From Coffea arabica (Eukaryota; Streptophyta; Magnoliopsida; Gentianales; Rubiaceae): a DNA stretch of 64,000 nt. The translations under genes were made by a program, and so were the position numbers. The stretch's first letter is position 1. Each line of letters starts with the position of its first letter. The notes beneath the pieces were generated by a model. The model searched no databases, was not told the DNA's origin, and saw only the letters and a program-made list of their open reading frames with translations. Shown one piece after another: positions 1 through 11,066 of the stretch. The stretch spans positions 33,469,329-33,533,328 of the forward strand of contig NC_092317.1 of NCBI RefSeq assembly GCF_036785885.1, written 5' to 3'.

Positions 1-857
1 AGTCGGGCCGGCAAGGGCCTGGTCGATTAGATAACGAACCACGGTAGTCTGTTTTGGGATCTTTAGGTATTAAGACCCTTGATTCCGGTATACTCGAGTA
101 TTACCAATTCTGATCTGATTGGATTTCGGGCCTGGTGGGGGTATGTGAGGTGGAAGGAGTCGAAGAAAGTGGAGTCTACGGTATTGGTTACTTCTGTAAC
201 GTTGACGGAGTGTCAACTGTTATTTCGATCAAGTTTCGGTGAAGCGAATGGGAATTTGGCTCCTGAGAGCCACCCGTATCCTTTCTGTCTATGGTGTTTG
301 TTCACTTCTTTATTTGATGCACATATGTGATTAATTGAATATGAAGTTCCATGTTTCTTACTGCTATAAGTCTGGTACCTCATTGAGCGCAAGCTCACCC
401 CTTTCTGTTCCTTTTTGTTTTTCCTTACAGGAAAATAAATACTTTTGGACTGAATTTGACAATTGGTTGCCGAATTGAGCTAGTTGGACATATCTTTTGT
501 ATAACTCATTGATTGAAACCCTAAATGTACTTTGGGTCCGTTTCTCTTTTAGATTTGGCAAACCGTACATGTCTCCACTTTTGAGTTACTTTGGTATGCC
601 CTTTGGGTTGTATATGCTTAATTTCGAGATGTAAATATTTGCTTGACGTTTGGTTGGGTTTTGACGTGTCGATTACTATTCATGACCGACTCCGGTTTCG
701 ATTTTTTTTTATTTTGACATTTTGACTTGGTTACGCGCGTTTGTATGTCCCGAAACGTATTAAATCGCTCTAAACTGAACGACTGAGTCCCGACGAGAGC
801 TGGGCAGGCGGTCCGCCGAACCCTTTGGTTCGCCTTAGGGTGAGGTGGGGCTGTCAC
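1..857 (+). repeat. 3' part of a Tekay-like gypsy LTR, cut by the window edge
   Basis: This stretch carries the same ordered landmarks as the 3' third of the complete LTRs further right. They are the imperfect palindrome GGTATACTCGAGTATTACC near 88, the inverted repeat GTTGACGGAGTGTCAAC near 201, a 'TCCTGAGAGC' block, and the terminal block with CGAACC-CTTT-GGTTCG ending in CTGTCACA at 857. No primer binding site follows, so it is a solo or 3' LTR. The 5' part lies outside the window. The ORFs inside it have no support. Confidence 0.75.
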
Positions 858-914
858 AGGCAGACAATCCGCTAAACCCTTTGGTACGCCTCTGGGTACG
901 GTGGGGTCGTCACA
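858..914 (+). repeat. Terminal remnant of a second LTR directly after the first
   Basis: These 57 bases repeat the final block of the LTR before them: GGCAG, a CCGCTAAACCC-type stem, then GGGGTCGTCACA. They differ in sequence, so this is the end of a different copy. The simplest reading is that the LTR at 1-857 was inserted inside the last 60 bp of another plus-strand LTR. A local duplication of the LTR end is an alternative. Confidence 0.5.
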
Positions 915-2811
915 ATAATCACTCGAGTGACCAACAAGTCAAGTGCAAGCAAAACAATTCATTTCATATCAATATCATGAAGTTAACTACAAAGGATCGA
1001 ATATGATAAAGTACATCCTCGTCCCAAAGGTCATCAATTCAAGAGCAATTACTTTAACCAAGCAAGCATGTCATTCAAGCAAGAAGACATTCCATGTAAA
1101 TATTTTCGTGCACTTAGAACACTCACCAATCAATTGCAACCCTTCACTTTAACTCTGGTTCATCCTCTTGAACTATCTCCAGTCCTGTGGTCACATATTG
1201 TATTAAAAGACTAGTAATACAAAACCAAAATACATGAAGAAATTAAGGTTTCCAAAACATCATTTCCTTTCATTTAAACCTTTGCTCCACTCATAACTAA
1301 CTTCAAAATAGTTTACCAACTCCAATCTTAAAGTTGGAAATGAAAGTAAAACAGTTCTAGGAAAATAGAATTTTCCCAGTTTTGCGCAATACTATTTGAA
1401 AAATCATATCTCAAGTTTCTTAAATCCAAAAATTATAAACTTTATACCGTCGAAAATTAGACTCAAAGGGTTACAATTTCCCAGAAGACACCTTTGTAAG
1501 ATTCTGTCCACAAGTCAGTCAAATTCCAACTTCAAGCGGCTGCTTTATCCAGTAGAAAGACAGAACAAGAATGGAAATTCAGTCAACTTTGGAAAATCAC
1601 AGATATTCATAGGAATTGAGAAAAATTCTAAAATTTTCACGGTGCAAAGTACTCTGAATCTAGTTTCAAACGCAACAAACGAAACTCAATTCCTACTTTC
1701 TACTCCAAGATATAATAAATTTCCCAAAACTGCTCAAGGTTTCTTGCGAAAAATTTTCAGCAGCATTTCCTTTGTTTTCTTTACTTTTCCATCCAAAATC
1801 AACATCAAATTTCATTTCAATCGCAACCACAAATCATAAGCTATCAAATAGACTTAATGTAGGCCACAACCTCTAAATATAGTTAATTTATAGCTCAAAA
1901 ATCAACCACAATCAAGCTAAATTTTGAAAATCCTAAGCTGAAATTTTCCTTAAGCAAGTAAAACTAATATAAAAAAGCTAGATATTTCACATGGCAAAGC
2001 TACCAAAACATGTACAAGCTCAAGCATCATATAAGGGCAGAAATTTCACCATAAAATCTGGATTTTTCCATATCATCACCTCAAACCATGAAATTTCTAA
2101 TAAAACTACCAAAATTGCAACCCTAAACCACTAGTTTGCAAATATTTGAAGTAGAGGGAAGTTTCTTGCCCTAAAATACCTTAGAACCCTATGCAAAGAG
2201 GTTGCCAAGACCTTTCTCTTCTCAAATCACTCCACCAAAACCCTCAAGCTTCCTTAGTGATCAACTTTTATGGTGTAGTTTGCAAGATTAACAGTTGGAA
2301 CTCAAGATTCAAGTAAGAAAGTGAGGTTGAAGATGACCTTTTCTCTCCCTTTTTCCTCTCAAATATTTCGGCCAAGCAAAGTAAGAAAATGAGGAAATTT
2401 TGGTCAAACTTTTGGTTTTAGTAAAGGTGAAGAAAGGTTTGGTCAAAATCCAACTTCCAAGGATTTCGCGACACTTGGCTCTTTAAGGTTTTGTTCTCAT
2501 CTCTTTGTCTTCCAAAGCTAATCTATCTAGCTAACCTCTAATTAACCCTTAGTACCTTATAAAATAACATCCTTTTATGCAACATCCACCTAGTTTTCAA
2601 AAATTCATCGCACTTACCGTATTAGCGGGTCCCACTTCCATAATGCGCTACGAACTTAACATGAACTAACGTATACAAGGAAAATGAGTTAAAAACTTGA
2701 CTCACTCATAAAAATATCTAGAAAATTAAGATAATAAAGTAAAGTATAGAAAATGTAATCGAAGAAATAAAATAAAATAATATAAAATAAGAAAATTTTC
2801 GGATCCTCGCA
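915..2811 (-). repeat. Truncated minus-strand gypsy-type LTR fragment
   Basis: The first about 210 bases match the minus-strand LTRs at 5925-6179 and 12940-13190. The next part matches 8004-9310 and solo LTR B. The end (about 2560-2811) matches the end of solo LTR D, including a 'gcgggtcccac' block and a terminal GAAAATTTTCGG. The end reads TCGCA instead of the expected TCACA. The other half of the LTR is missing at 914/915, where plus-strand LTR sequence abuts. No coding region is supported. Confidence 0.6.
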
Positions 2812-3945
2812 AATGCCAAATAGACACATGGGTACATTAAATGTGGATTAAACAGTGAAAGAAATTGATGTAAGAGACACCCAAAGAAAAGAGATAGTGG
2901 AGAATATACAATTGTATAAAAAAGATATGTCTTATGTAATCCAATTAACATAAACAAACATCCAGATAGTTCGCCCCTTGCTTAATATGTTAATATATAT
3001 ATATAAATCAACACAAAGAAAGCGCAAGGATATATAATTCAGAGATTAAGAAATAAATCATGTTAATGCAAAGCGGCACAATCAATTTGCATTTATCAGA
3101 TACACATATAATTTGCTTCAATGTATATATTTTACACATAAAATATCCTTCAATGTATCTATTTTCCAGACAATCAATATTTTTGTTAGAGATTAAGAAA
3201 TAAATCATGCTAATGCAAAGCGGCGCAAGTGATTTGTATTTATCAAATACACATAAAATTTCCTTCAATGTATGTATTTTCTAGACAATCAATATTTTTG
3301 TCCATACATATATATATTTTGCAGAAAATTAATATATATAAAAATGCACACAAAGAAAGGGCATACATAAATTATATAAATTTGTATAGCAGAGGCGAAA
3401 AAAATTCGCATCTACATCACGGAATTGAGGATAGTAGCTGCAACGGTACAACAAACAAAAGGACAAAATCGGCAGCGAAATTACAAAGAAATCAGGACAA
3501 AATAGCATAATCGGAATAAGTTGATAAAAGGAAAAATGAGAAATGAAGCAATAGCAGACAAAGCGATCCACAGGAGGCCCCATATGATGCTAAAAAATAG
3601 GAAAGCCAAAATCAGGTGTAGAATCACATTGAAATCGGGACAATTCACAGTAAGTGGAGTCTCGGCGCTTGATGTAGTTTAAAATAAGATTAAGATTTAA
3701 GACAACATAGTAGATATTGTGACGAGGTGAGGATACATCCTGGTTCTCCGTGCTAATCGCACTTTTAGAATGAGTTGTTGAGCCTTTACTCAAATATGGT
3801 AAAGATACAGCTTTCGATGAAATCTCCAACACTTGGTTTGGATTTTAAAAGAAAAGGACTAAAGTTGTAAAAAAATTGATCATGGCTAAATTAGTTACAG
3901 TGAAAAAGTTAAAATGCTAATTAAGCTATTTTCCAAAAGTACAGT
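2812..3945. other. AT-rich low-copy DNA, probable original upstream region of the DUF1308 gene
   Basis: No LTR landmarks or credible genes are visible here. It ends in ACAGT (3941-3945), the target duplication of the element at 3946-14922. Before that insertion this DNA was joined directly to 14928, about 94 bp ahead of the DUF1308 start codon. It therefore probably contains what was the promoter of that gene. The small ORFs here look like chance in AT-rich sequence. Confidence 0.6.
3041..3302. repeat. Diverged tandem duplication in the upstream region
   Basis: A unit beginning AGAGATTAAGAAATAAATCA starts at 3041 and again at 3188. Both copies contain 'taatgcaaagcgg' and end in 'caatatttttg'. 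The second copy lacks about 33 bases found in the first. The minus-strand ORF across it is only this repeat translated twice. Confidence 0.75.
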
Positions 3946-6900
3946 TGTGATAGCCACACCTCCCCCTAGGGCGTACCTAAGGGTTTGGCGGACCGCCTAC
4001 CCAACTCTCGTCAGGACTCAGTCAAATAACATAAAGATTTACAAATAGACCCTTAAAAGAAAACGATATTAATTACAACCAAAGAGTCGAACATGCCAAA
4101 ATCAAACCAAACAAGTCGGCTAGACACCTATGCAGTGCTCACACCAGCAACTAACAAACTTAGAAGAAATCGAGGCTTTCCTCAATTCAACCTCTCATGT
4201 TCTCATTCCTGTAAGCAAAACAAATGGCGTGGAATGAGCTAATAGCCCAGTGAGGTTCCAAGTAATTAAGTAGGTAAAATACGAGACAAGATAGCATATT
4301 CAGGCGTCGAGAAACAAGTCAACTTCGATGAATCATAATCCAGTATATAATTAAGCAAGTAGCCAGATAAAACATGCAAAAGGGCACAGTAAGGAACACA
4401 TTCATGTCAAAGGATATAGGTTGCTCTCAGGAGCAAGTTCCACAGTAGCTTGATCAAGGTCCGTTGACTCTCCGTCAACCACAAAAGTATAGTGTCCGTC
4501 GATCCCCACTTTACACCAGTTTCCGTCCACCGATCACCCCCTACCGGCCCCGCACATCCAAGAAGTACCCAAGGTTCGTCGATCTTCTCGACCAAGCTCT
4601 TGCTGGCTCGATTCGACCAACTAGCCCTACGTTGGGCTTATAGTCCCAGATATACAGTAATTCAGGATATGGCTTATAGCCCCAGTATTCAGAAATCAAG
4701 ATTGGAGTTGTTGGCCGCTATCCAACGCTCACACGGTAAAGCTTGGAGATGTTAGTTGTCACTTAACGCTCCGTATTCAAAAATAAATAGTGGTGGTAAT
4801 ATTCGAGCATACCAATTAGTCGAGGAGATAATACTCCACTCGACAAAACAGGATAGAGGTACTGAGACGGGATGAGAGGTACCTCCCACTCGGATGGAGT
4901 GTGGTACATACGGCCGCTCAGCCCTAGTGTCGATGAGATTACTCTCCAATCGACTTAATCGAGATAAAATTACTGAGACGGGATGAGAGGTACCTCCCAC
5001 TCGGATGGAGTGTGGTACATACGGCCGCTCAACCCTAGTGTCGATGAGATTACTCTCCAATCGACTTAATCGAGATAAAAGTACTGAGATGGAATGAGAG
5101 GTACCTCCCACTTGAATGAAGTGTGGTAGATACGGCCACTCAGCACTTGCAAGTCAAATACAAGCACAAACACAAGTACAGGTCAATCAAGTTCAACTGA
5201 GTACAAGATCATTCAAGAAAAGGAGGCCAAGTGAGATAATGACACACTCGCCTAGCCAGAATCAAGTCGCAACTAATGTCCAGTAATTCATATTCTCAAG
5301 TATTCCAGTATTGTCCAGTAATTCATACTCTCAAGTAATGTCCAGTAATTCATATTCTCAAGTATTCTAAGTATTTCAACACAATATACAAATCAAGTTA
5401 CTTGTTCATGCGTGAAGGAGATATCAAGTGTTTAGTCAAGTCGGGTCAATTGAGTGTACATAAGAGCACACTCGCCTAAATAGGTTCAAGTCACAAATAA
5501 GTTCAACATATCATGTTTCAAGCATTTCAAGTATCTAAAGTCCAAATAGTTGAAAATCGGATGGCTACGAAAACTTGATCAAATAAGAAAACTGGAAGAA
5601 AGCCGCAGAAATCAGAAACTTTATCAGCAAGTTCGGCCACAAATCCGGTCAGATGTTGGCCGGATTAAGGATTGGATTGACAGGGAAAAACTTAAAATTT
5701 TTGAAAACTCACTGCCTCAAATCCGATAGGAAATCTGGTCAGAAAGTGGTCGGATACTGGCCACTTTTCAATTGTAACCCAACGGCTAATACATGTTTTA
5801 ACAAAATATCACAAGTTTAGTTGAGATAGGTCATGTGCGAGAAAGTACACACATGCCTATGAGACGGGAAAACAAGTACTTAGCATTGTCTAACAACGAT
5901 GAGCGAGTAACACGTAAGTCTGTGGAATAACCACTCGAGTGTACCAACAAGTCAAGCGTAAAACCAACAAGTCAATTGCAAGACCAAAAAGTCAAGTATA
6001 AGCAAGGCAGTTCATTTCATATTACTACCACGAAGTAAACTACAAAGGATCGAGTATGATAAATTACATCCTCGTCCTAAAGGTTATCAATTCAAGAGCA
6101 GTTACTTTAACCAAGTAAGCATGTTATTCAAGTAAGGAGACATTCCACGTAAATATTTTCATGTACTTGGAACACTCACCTGTCACACAATGTAGAGTTC
6201 AAACGCCAAGTTCCTTGGTTACGTTCACCACCGTTTCCCAATCCTAGGGCAACGAGTGAAATCATTAACAAACTAGGTTCAATTCTAACCCAAAAGTGAG
6301 CTCATTAGGTGACCAAGTGAGTGGTTAAATCTACTCAATTAACCATGCAAGTTAGGCCCAAAATGCAGTAAAAGCTCATGAGAAAACAAGTTTGACAAGT
6401 GCAAGAAATTTGGGCAAAAAAAAGTTTCATCCAAGCTCAAGTTGTTCTTCACGGGTAAAACAGTCGTGCCCGCGAAGTCTTGGAAAAATGGCTATATCTC
6501 ACTGTAGGAAGGTTAGAATCAGGTGTCGTCAGTGGCGTTGGAAAATAGAATGAAAGGGCTTTCAACGGTACCAAATACACACTCTAGTTCATCCCCTATC
6601 AGCACCAGTAGCTCGGACAAAATGGTTGATTTTTCAGTTCTGATCAGCTTCAATGCCTTAACAATGTTACACTAATTCTTGTTGCTAACTTCATTTGTTT
6701 TAGTTCAAACTCACCCAATTCAATCTTCTAGGGTTCATAAACGGGGGAGTAAATTAACTAGTACCATTGGAGCTCAAAATGCAATACACAACATAATTAA
6801 GAGGATCAAAACAGTCTAGCCAACCAAAGGAGCCAAAATAGTCCACTATTAGCTCATAACAACTATTTTTCTTGCTTTATTTCCACTTCAACTCACACAC

Positions 6901-7921
6901 AAGCTTAACTAATGTCTAGCCAAGTTTCTTAGGCTTGATTAGGGTGCAAATGAACCACAAAATCAAGGAGAAACCTCTCCTTCCAAAACCGGTCAGCCAA
7001 GAAGAAAGAAAACAGTCCACAAGTTCACTTATTTAACCAACCTTCATCTTTTCATGGTTTTCACTTAAACAACATGTCAAGTGTTAAATCTAACTCAAAA
7101 AGGTCTAAAATATGTTAATACTTCAAAAATGACCATGAACGAAGTTCAAACATTTCATCAAACACATGGTAGGCAAACTAACTAACTCTACTACCACTTG
7201 TTTAGTTCAAGAAGATTAACCACAAATCTCATCCAAATAACTTGTAGTTTGCCATTAAAACTTAAAGTACATAATATAACACCATAAAACCAAGATTTAA
7301 AGATTATTTACCTCTCTTGTAAGAAGCTTGAGTCACCCAAATAACCACCAAACCAAAAGCTTCAAACTTGAAAACACACTCTAGGGTTGAAGGCAAATCA
7401 CACACCAATTCAAGCTCTTGGTCTTATGATTTTTGTTCAAGTTAGGGTTAGAAAGCAAGAGAAATGGAGTTTTCTTTCTTCCTTGAGAAGCTTCGAGATG
7501 TCCGAATTTTTTAGAGGAAAAAATGAAGAAAAGTTGGTTTAATATTCCTCTAATCCTTTGGTCAAACAAGATACATGGCTAGGGTTTGGCCACTTGGCCC
7601 AATTCTTGTCCATTTCTTCCTTAATGTTTGACTAATGATGTTCAACCCTTCCAAATGTTCCAATACCTATTTAACACCTCTAAACTCTTATATAAAGTCC
7701 CAACCACAAATAAAAGACACTTGTTAAAAATGTAATTGGTGAAATAATTAAAACCAACTCAAGAAAATGTTTCCATTCAAGTAAAAGAAAATGAAATGCA
7801 ATGCAGGGAAATTGTTATAATACATGTAGAATGCAATGCAAGGGCATATTATAAGTTGTTTAAATCTTAGGGCAAGGCATGTAGTTTAGGAGAATTGCGT
7901 TTTAAAGTGAGGGTTCTCACA
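3946..7921 (-). repeat. 3' LTR of the 3946-14922 element
   Basis: This LTR (3976 bp) begins TGTGATAGCC and ends GTTCTCACA on the plus strand. It aligns along its whole length with 11067-14922. It has three copies of a 111-bp tandem unit where the other LTR has two, which accounts for most of the 120-bp length difference. Confidence 0.85.
4860..5150 (-). repeat. 111-bp tandem repeat in the LTR, three copies
   Basis: Units start at 4860, 4971 and 5082, each beginning TACTGAGA, so the period is exactly 111. Each contains 'gatgagaggtacctccca' and 'gtgtggta.atacggcc'; the third is partial. The right LTR has only two starts (11982 and 12093). Confidence 0.9.
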
Positions 7922-7938
7922 CTCTCTTCCCCTTAAAA
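7922..7938 (-). other. Polypurine tract next to the 3' LTR
   Basis: On the minus strand this reads AAAAGGGGAAGAGAG directly before the TGTGAGAACCC start of the LTR. It is in the position used to prime plus-strand DNA synthesis and resembles the tract of gypsy element 2 at 58531-58546. Confidence 0.65.
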
Positions 7939-8003
7939 GATTTTCGTTCTCGAAATTCTCACCTTGATCACTGAATAGCTCAGGATATTTTGCACAAATG
8001 TCC

Positions 8004-9310
8004 TCTTGAACCCTCTCGAGTCCTGTGGTCACATATTATAGTAAAAGACTAGCTTTACAAAGCCAAAATATAAGAAGAAATTGAGGTTCCAAAACTTTAT
8101 TTAGAACATGCATCAATTTACAAGTTTTATACCCGTATAACTTATCAAAATATAATATTTGCTTGTTCCAATCAAGGGGTAATCTCATGTACTTACTAAT
8201 CAATGTTGCAAAAATCATTTAGAGTACAAGAGTATCACTTATAGTCAAACGTTTGGAGAAATTAGAAAAGACGTTAAAAATACAAAGTTGGAAATTGTCC
8301 GACCTAAAATGATTTGAAGAAACTCATTTCCTTTCATTAAACCTCAATTCCACTCATAAATTAACCTCAAAATAGTTTACCAACTCCAATCCTAAAGTTG
8401 GAACGAAAGTAAGAACAGTTCTAGGAAAACAGAAATTTCCCAATTTTGCGCGATACCATTTGAAAAATTATATCTCAAGCTTCTTAAGTCCAAAATTTAT
8501 AAAATTTTTACCGTTGGAAAATAGATTCAAAGGGTTACAACTTCCTAGAAGATACTATTGTAAGATTCTCTCCACAATTCAGTCAAATTCCAACCTAAAG
8601 TTGCTACTTCACCCAGTAAAAGACAGAACAGGTATGCAATTTCAGTCAACTTTGAAAAATCACAGATATTCATGAAAATTGAGAACAATGCTGAAATTTT
8701 CACGATTGATAGTACTCTGAATCTAGTTTCAAACTCAATAAACGAAACTCAATTCTGACTTTTCTACATCAAGATATAACAAATTTCCTAAAACTGCCCA
8801 AGGTTCCTTGCGGACAAATTTTCAACGGCACTTCCTTTGTGTTTACTAATTTTTCCAGCCAATCCAAGGCTTCATCCTTCCCACAAAACTGCTTCAACTC
8901 AAGTATATACATATCAAGCCAACAACTCACTAAATCAAGCATATAACCGTTACCTACTCAAGTTAGAAAATGAAACCCTAATCACAAGTTGGAATTTTCT
9001 TTAGGCAAGTCAAACTAGCATATAAAAGCTAGATATTTCACATGGCAAAGCTACCAAACGATGGCCAACACTTAAGCATCATGTGTGGGCAAAAAATTAC
9101 CATAAAAACTGAAAATTTCACATCACAATTTTGGTAGTTTCACGAAATTTTCTCATGAAACTACCGAAATTGAAACCCTAAACCACTAGTTTGCATATAT
9201 TTGAAGTAGAGGAAAGTTTATTGCCAAAGTTACCTTGTACCTTCAAGAAAGATGGAAGTTTAGTGCTTTTCCTCCAAAAATCTCTCCACTCATGCCATTA
9301 CCACAATTTA
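8004..9310 (-). repeat. LTR-like fragment inside the internal region
   Basis: This part of the internal region is colinear with 1165-2280 and with part of solo LTR B (29400-29830). Shared blocks include 'cctgtggtcacatatt', 'aaaccactagtttgcaa' and 'catttcctttcatt'. It is therefore LTR-derived, either an old truncated insertion or a rearrangement that built the non-autonomous element. Its exact edges are uncertain. Confidence 0.5.
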
Positions 9311-11051
9311 TCTAGGGGAAAAATCGTAATAATACAATGGCTAAAATACCATGTTAATAAAAATCAGTGAAGATATCAAAAGGTGAGAAGTGACACAAAC
9401 TTTAATCTCGATGAAAAGAAGAGTTAAAACTTGGTTACTATTCTTGCTAACTCTTAAACCCATACACTGTACATTGAATAATTTCTTCCTTTCGAACCAC
9501 AAACGAAAAATTTTCACTTAACTTAATGACTAACTTATAGTAATAGACTCATGGATAAGGACCCAATACTGCCCAACCATCAATTTTTAATAGCATTTAT
9601 TAAAATAACAGGTACCAAGTCCACTGTTCCTAACGGGAATACAACTTACTACATAAAAATTTCACTACGCATAGTCCAATGATCACAACTATTTCAGGCA
9701 AGACCTCACTAATGGCTAACTTTGACTAGGAATGTCTTGAGATGCTATTCGACTAGGCAAATGCACTAATTCAAACTTATTCCGTACCTCTTCTGGAATC
9801 CTTTCGTATTTCTTTTTCAATTCTATGTTCTGGTGTCGTAATTCAATTTTCTCCAAGTATTCTTATTCCCATCGTCCTTCCCAGTGCTCAACTAATCTCT
9901 TTTGGAACTCTACTTCCTTTCGAATAATCTCTATTTTCTTATGCAGATCAGTCACATTTGTCATCTCGCCGATTCACTTAACTCGATGATAGCTTGCTAG
10001 GCAAATCAAAGGAGCAGAATAAGTAACTAATTACAATTGGAAACTCTAGTCATATCACTTTTGAGTTCATTCACTCCCAATCCAATCATGAAAGATTAAA
10101 CTTAGATATTCTCAAATGAGATAGACGAGAAAGTAGAACACAGGTGGGGCAATACTTCAAGATACTATGTCACTTATTCCTATTCTGGGGTCTTAACACA
10201 AGGAGTACCATTGCCACTTATGTACCTAACGAAACCCTAAAGCGTACTTTGTATATCGAAAGTTCCACACACTATCTCAAGCTTTTGCATACAGGTATAG
10301 AACCCAATTCTTTTTCTCAAATCCCCATACATAATTCCAAAATTCTCGATCTCGCCACGATAATAATCGAGCTAAGTCCATACTTTGACATTATTGGGTA
10401 GGTATCAAAAAAGTATAGGCAAGAATAGATCATCAAGAACCAAACTGCGGATATCAAATATCACCAGGGGGTAGAAATATCCATATAGTTACAGTTACAC
10501 TGCCTCACAATCAAATAAACACTTATCAAGTCCTCACGTTCATAGGAGAAGGGAAACAGGTCTTCAGTGCTAGTTTTTTCAATGTACACTACAACCTCCA
10601 CCATCTATAAAACCCTAACCAGACTATTACTAGATTAGTTTATGATAACACTCCTAGATCCAATCCTCTCGATCAATCCAATTACTAGGTCAAATGTTAG
10701 AATCCTCCGTGCCTTGTCCTTTGCCATCAAAACTTACCTCAAGTGCAATCAAGATACAAATCCTTATTCTAGTGCTCTCCATTTTTTGGTACTCAAGTAC
10801 AAGAATCCAAAATAAGATAATTCACAACTCGAGCCGGCCGGTCCCAAGAGTAAATCACCCACATTAGAGATTCCTACCTGACGTATATATCTATTTTTTT
10901 CAAGAACCATGATAAAGGGTTTACGCTTATAACAGTCATGATTCATCGCTTACGCCCAAAAAGAGCACCTAGTCCTTTCCACTTACTCACACAATCGGGA
11001 CCATAACACCACTTGGCCCCAAGCTTACCTGGCTCAGAGACCACGTGAAAT
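9311..11051. other. Remaining internal region of the non-autonomous element, no recognisable retroviral domain
   Basis: Apart from the small coiled-coil ORF at 9716-9964, I see no gag zinc knuckle, protease, RT, RNase H or integrase motifs. The plus-strand ORF at 10144-10401 and the two minus-strand ORFs near the primer binding site have no recognisable features and look like chance. Confidence 0.5.
9716..9964 (-). pseudogene. Small coiled-coil ORF with one internal stop in the non-autonomous element
   Basis: From an ATG at 9964 the minus strand reads 82 codons, with a single in-frame TAA at codon 34, before the stop at 9716-9718. The predicted product is rich in E, K, L and I in heptad-like spacing, for example HKKIEIIRKEVEFQKR and EKIELRHQNIELKKKY. 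That suggests a coiled coil. I recognise no family. It could be a remnant of a coiled-coil protein like those in the two gypsy elements further right, or chance. It is the only coding-like stretch I found in this internal region. Confidence 0.35.
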
Positions 11052-11064
11052 GGCTCTGATACTA
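11052..11064 (-). other. Primer binding site, initiator Met tRNA type
   Basis: The minus strand reads TAGTATCAGAGCC two bases inside the 5' LTR. This is one mismatch from the TGGTATCAGAGCC site of gypsy element 2, the usual plant initiator-methionine tRNA complement. It fixes the element's orientation. Confidence 0.8.
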
Positions 11065-11066
11065 CC

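Noticed and set aside
1396..1839. 147-codon plus-strand ORF
   Set aside because: It is antisense to a minus-strand LTR fragment. The homologous stretch near 8460 is broken by stops, and there is no family.
3008..3268. 86-codon minus-strand ORF
   Set aside because: It is the translation of a tandem duplication in AT-rich DNA; the internal protein repeat mirrors the DNA repeat.
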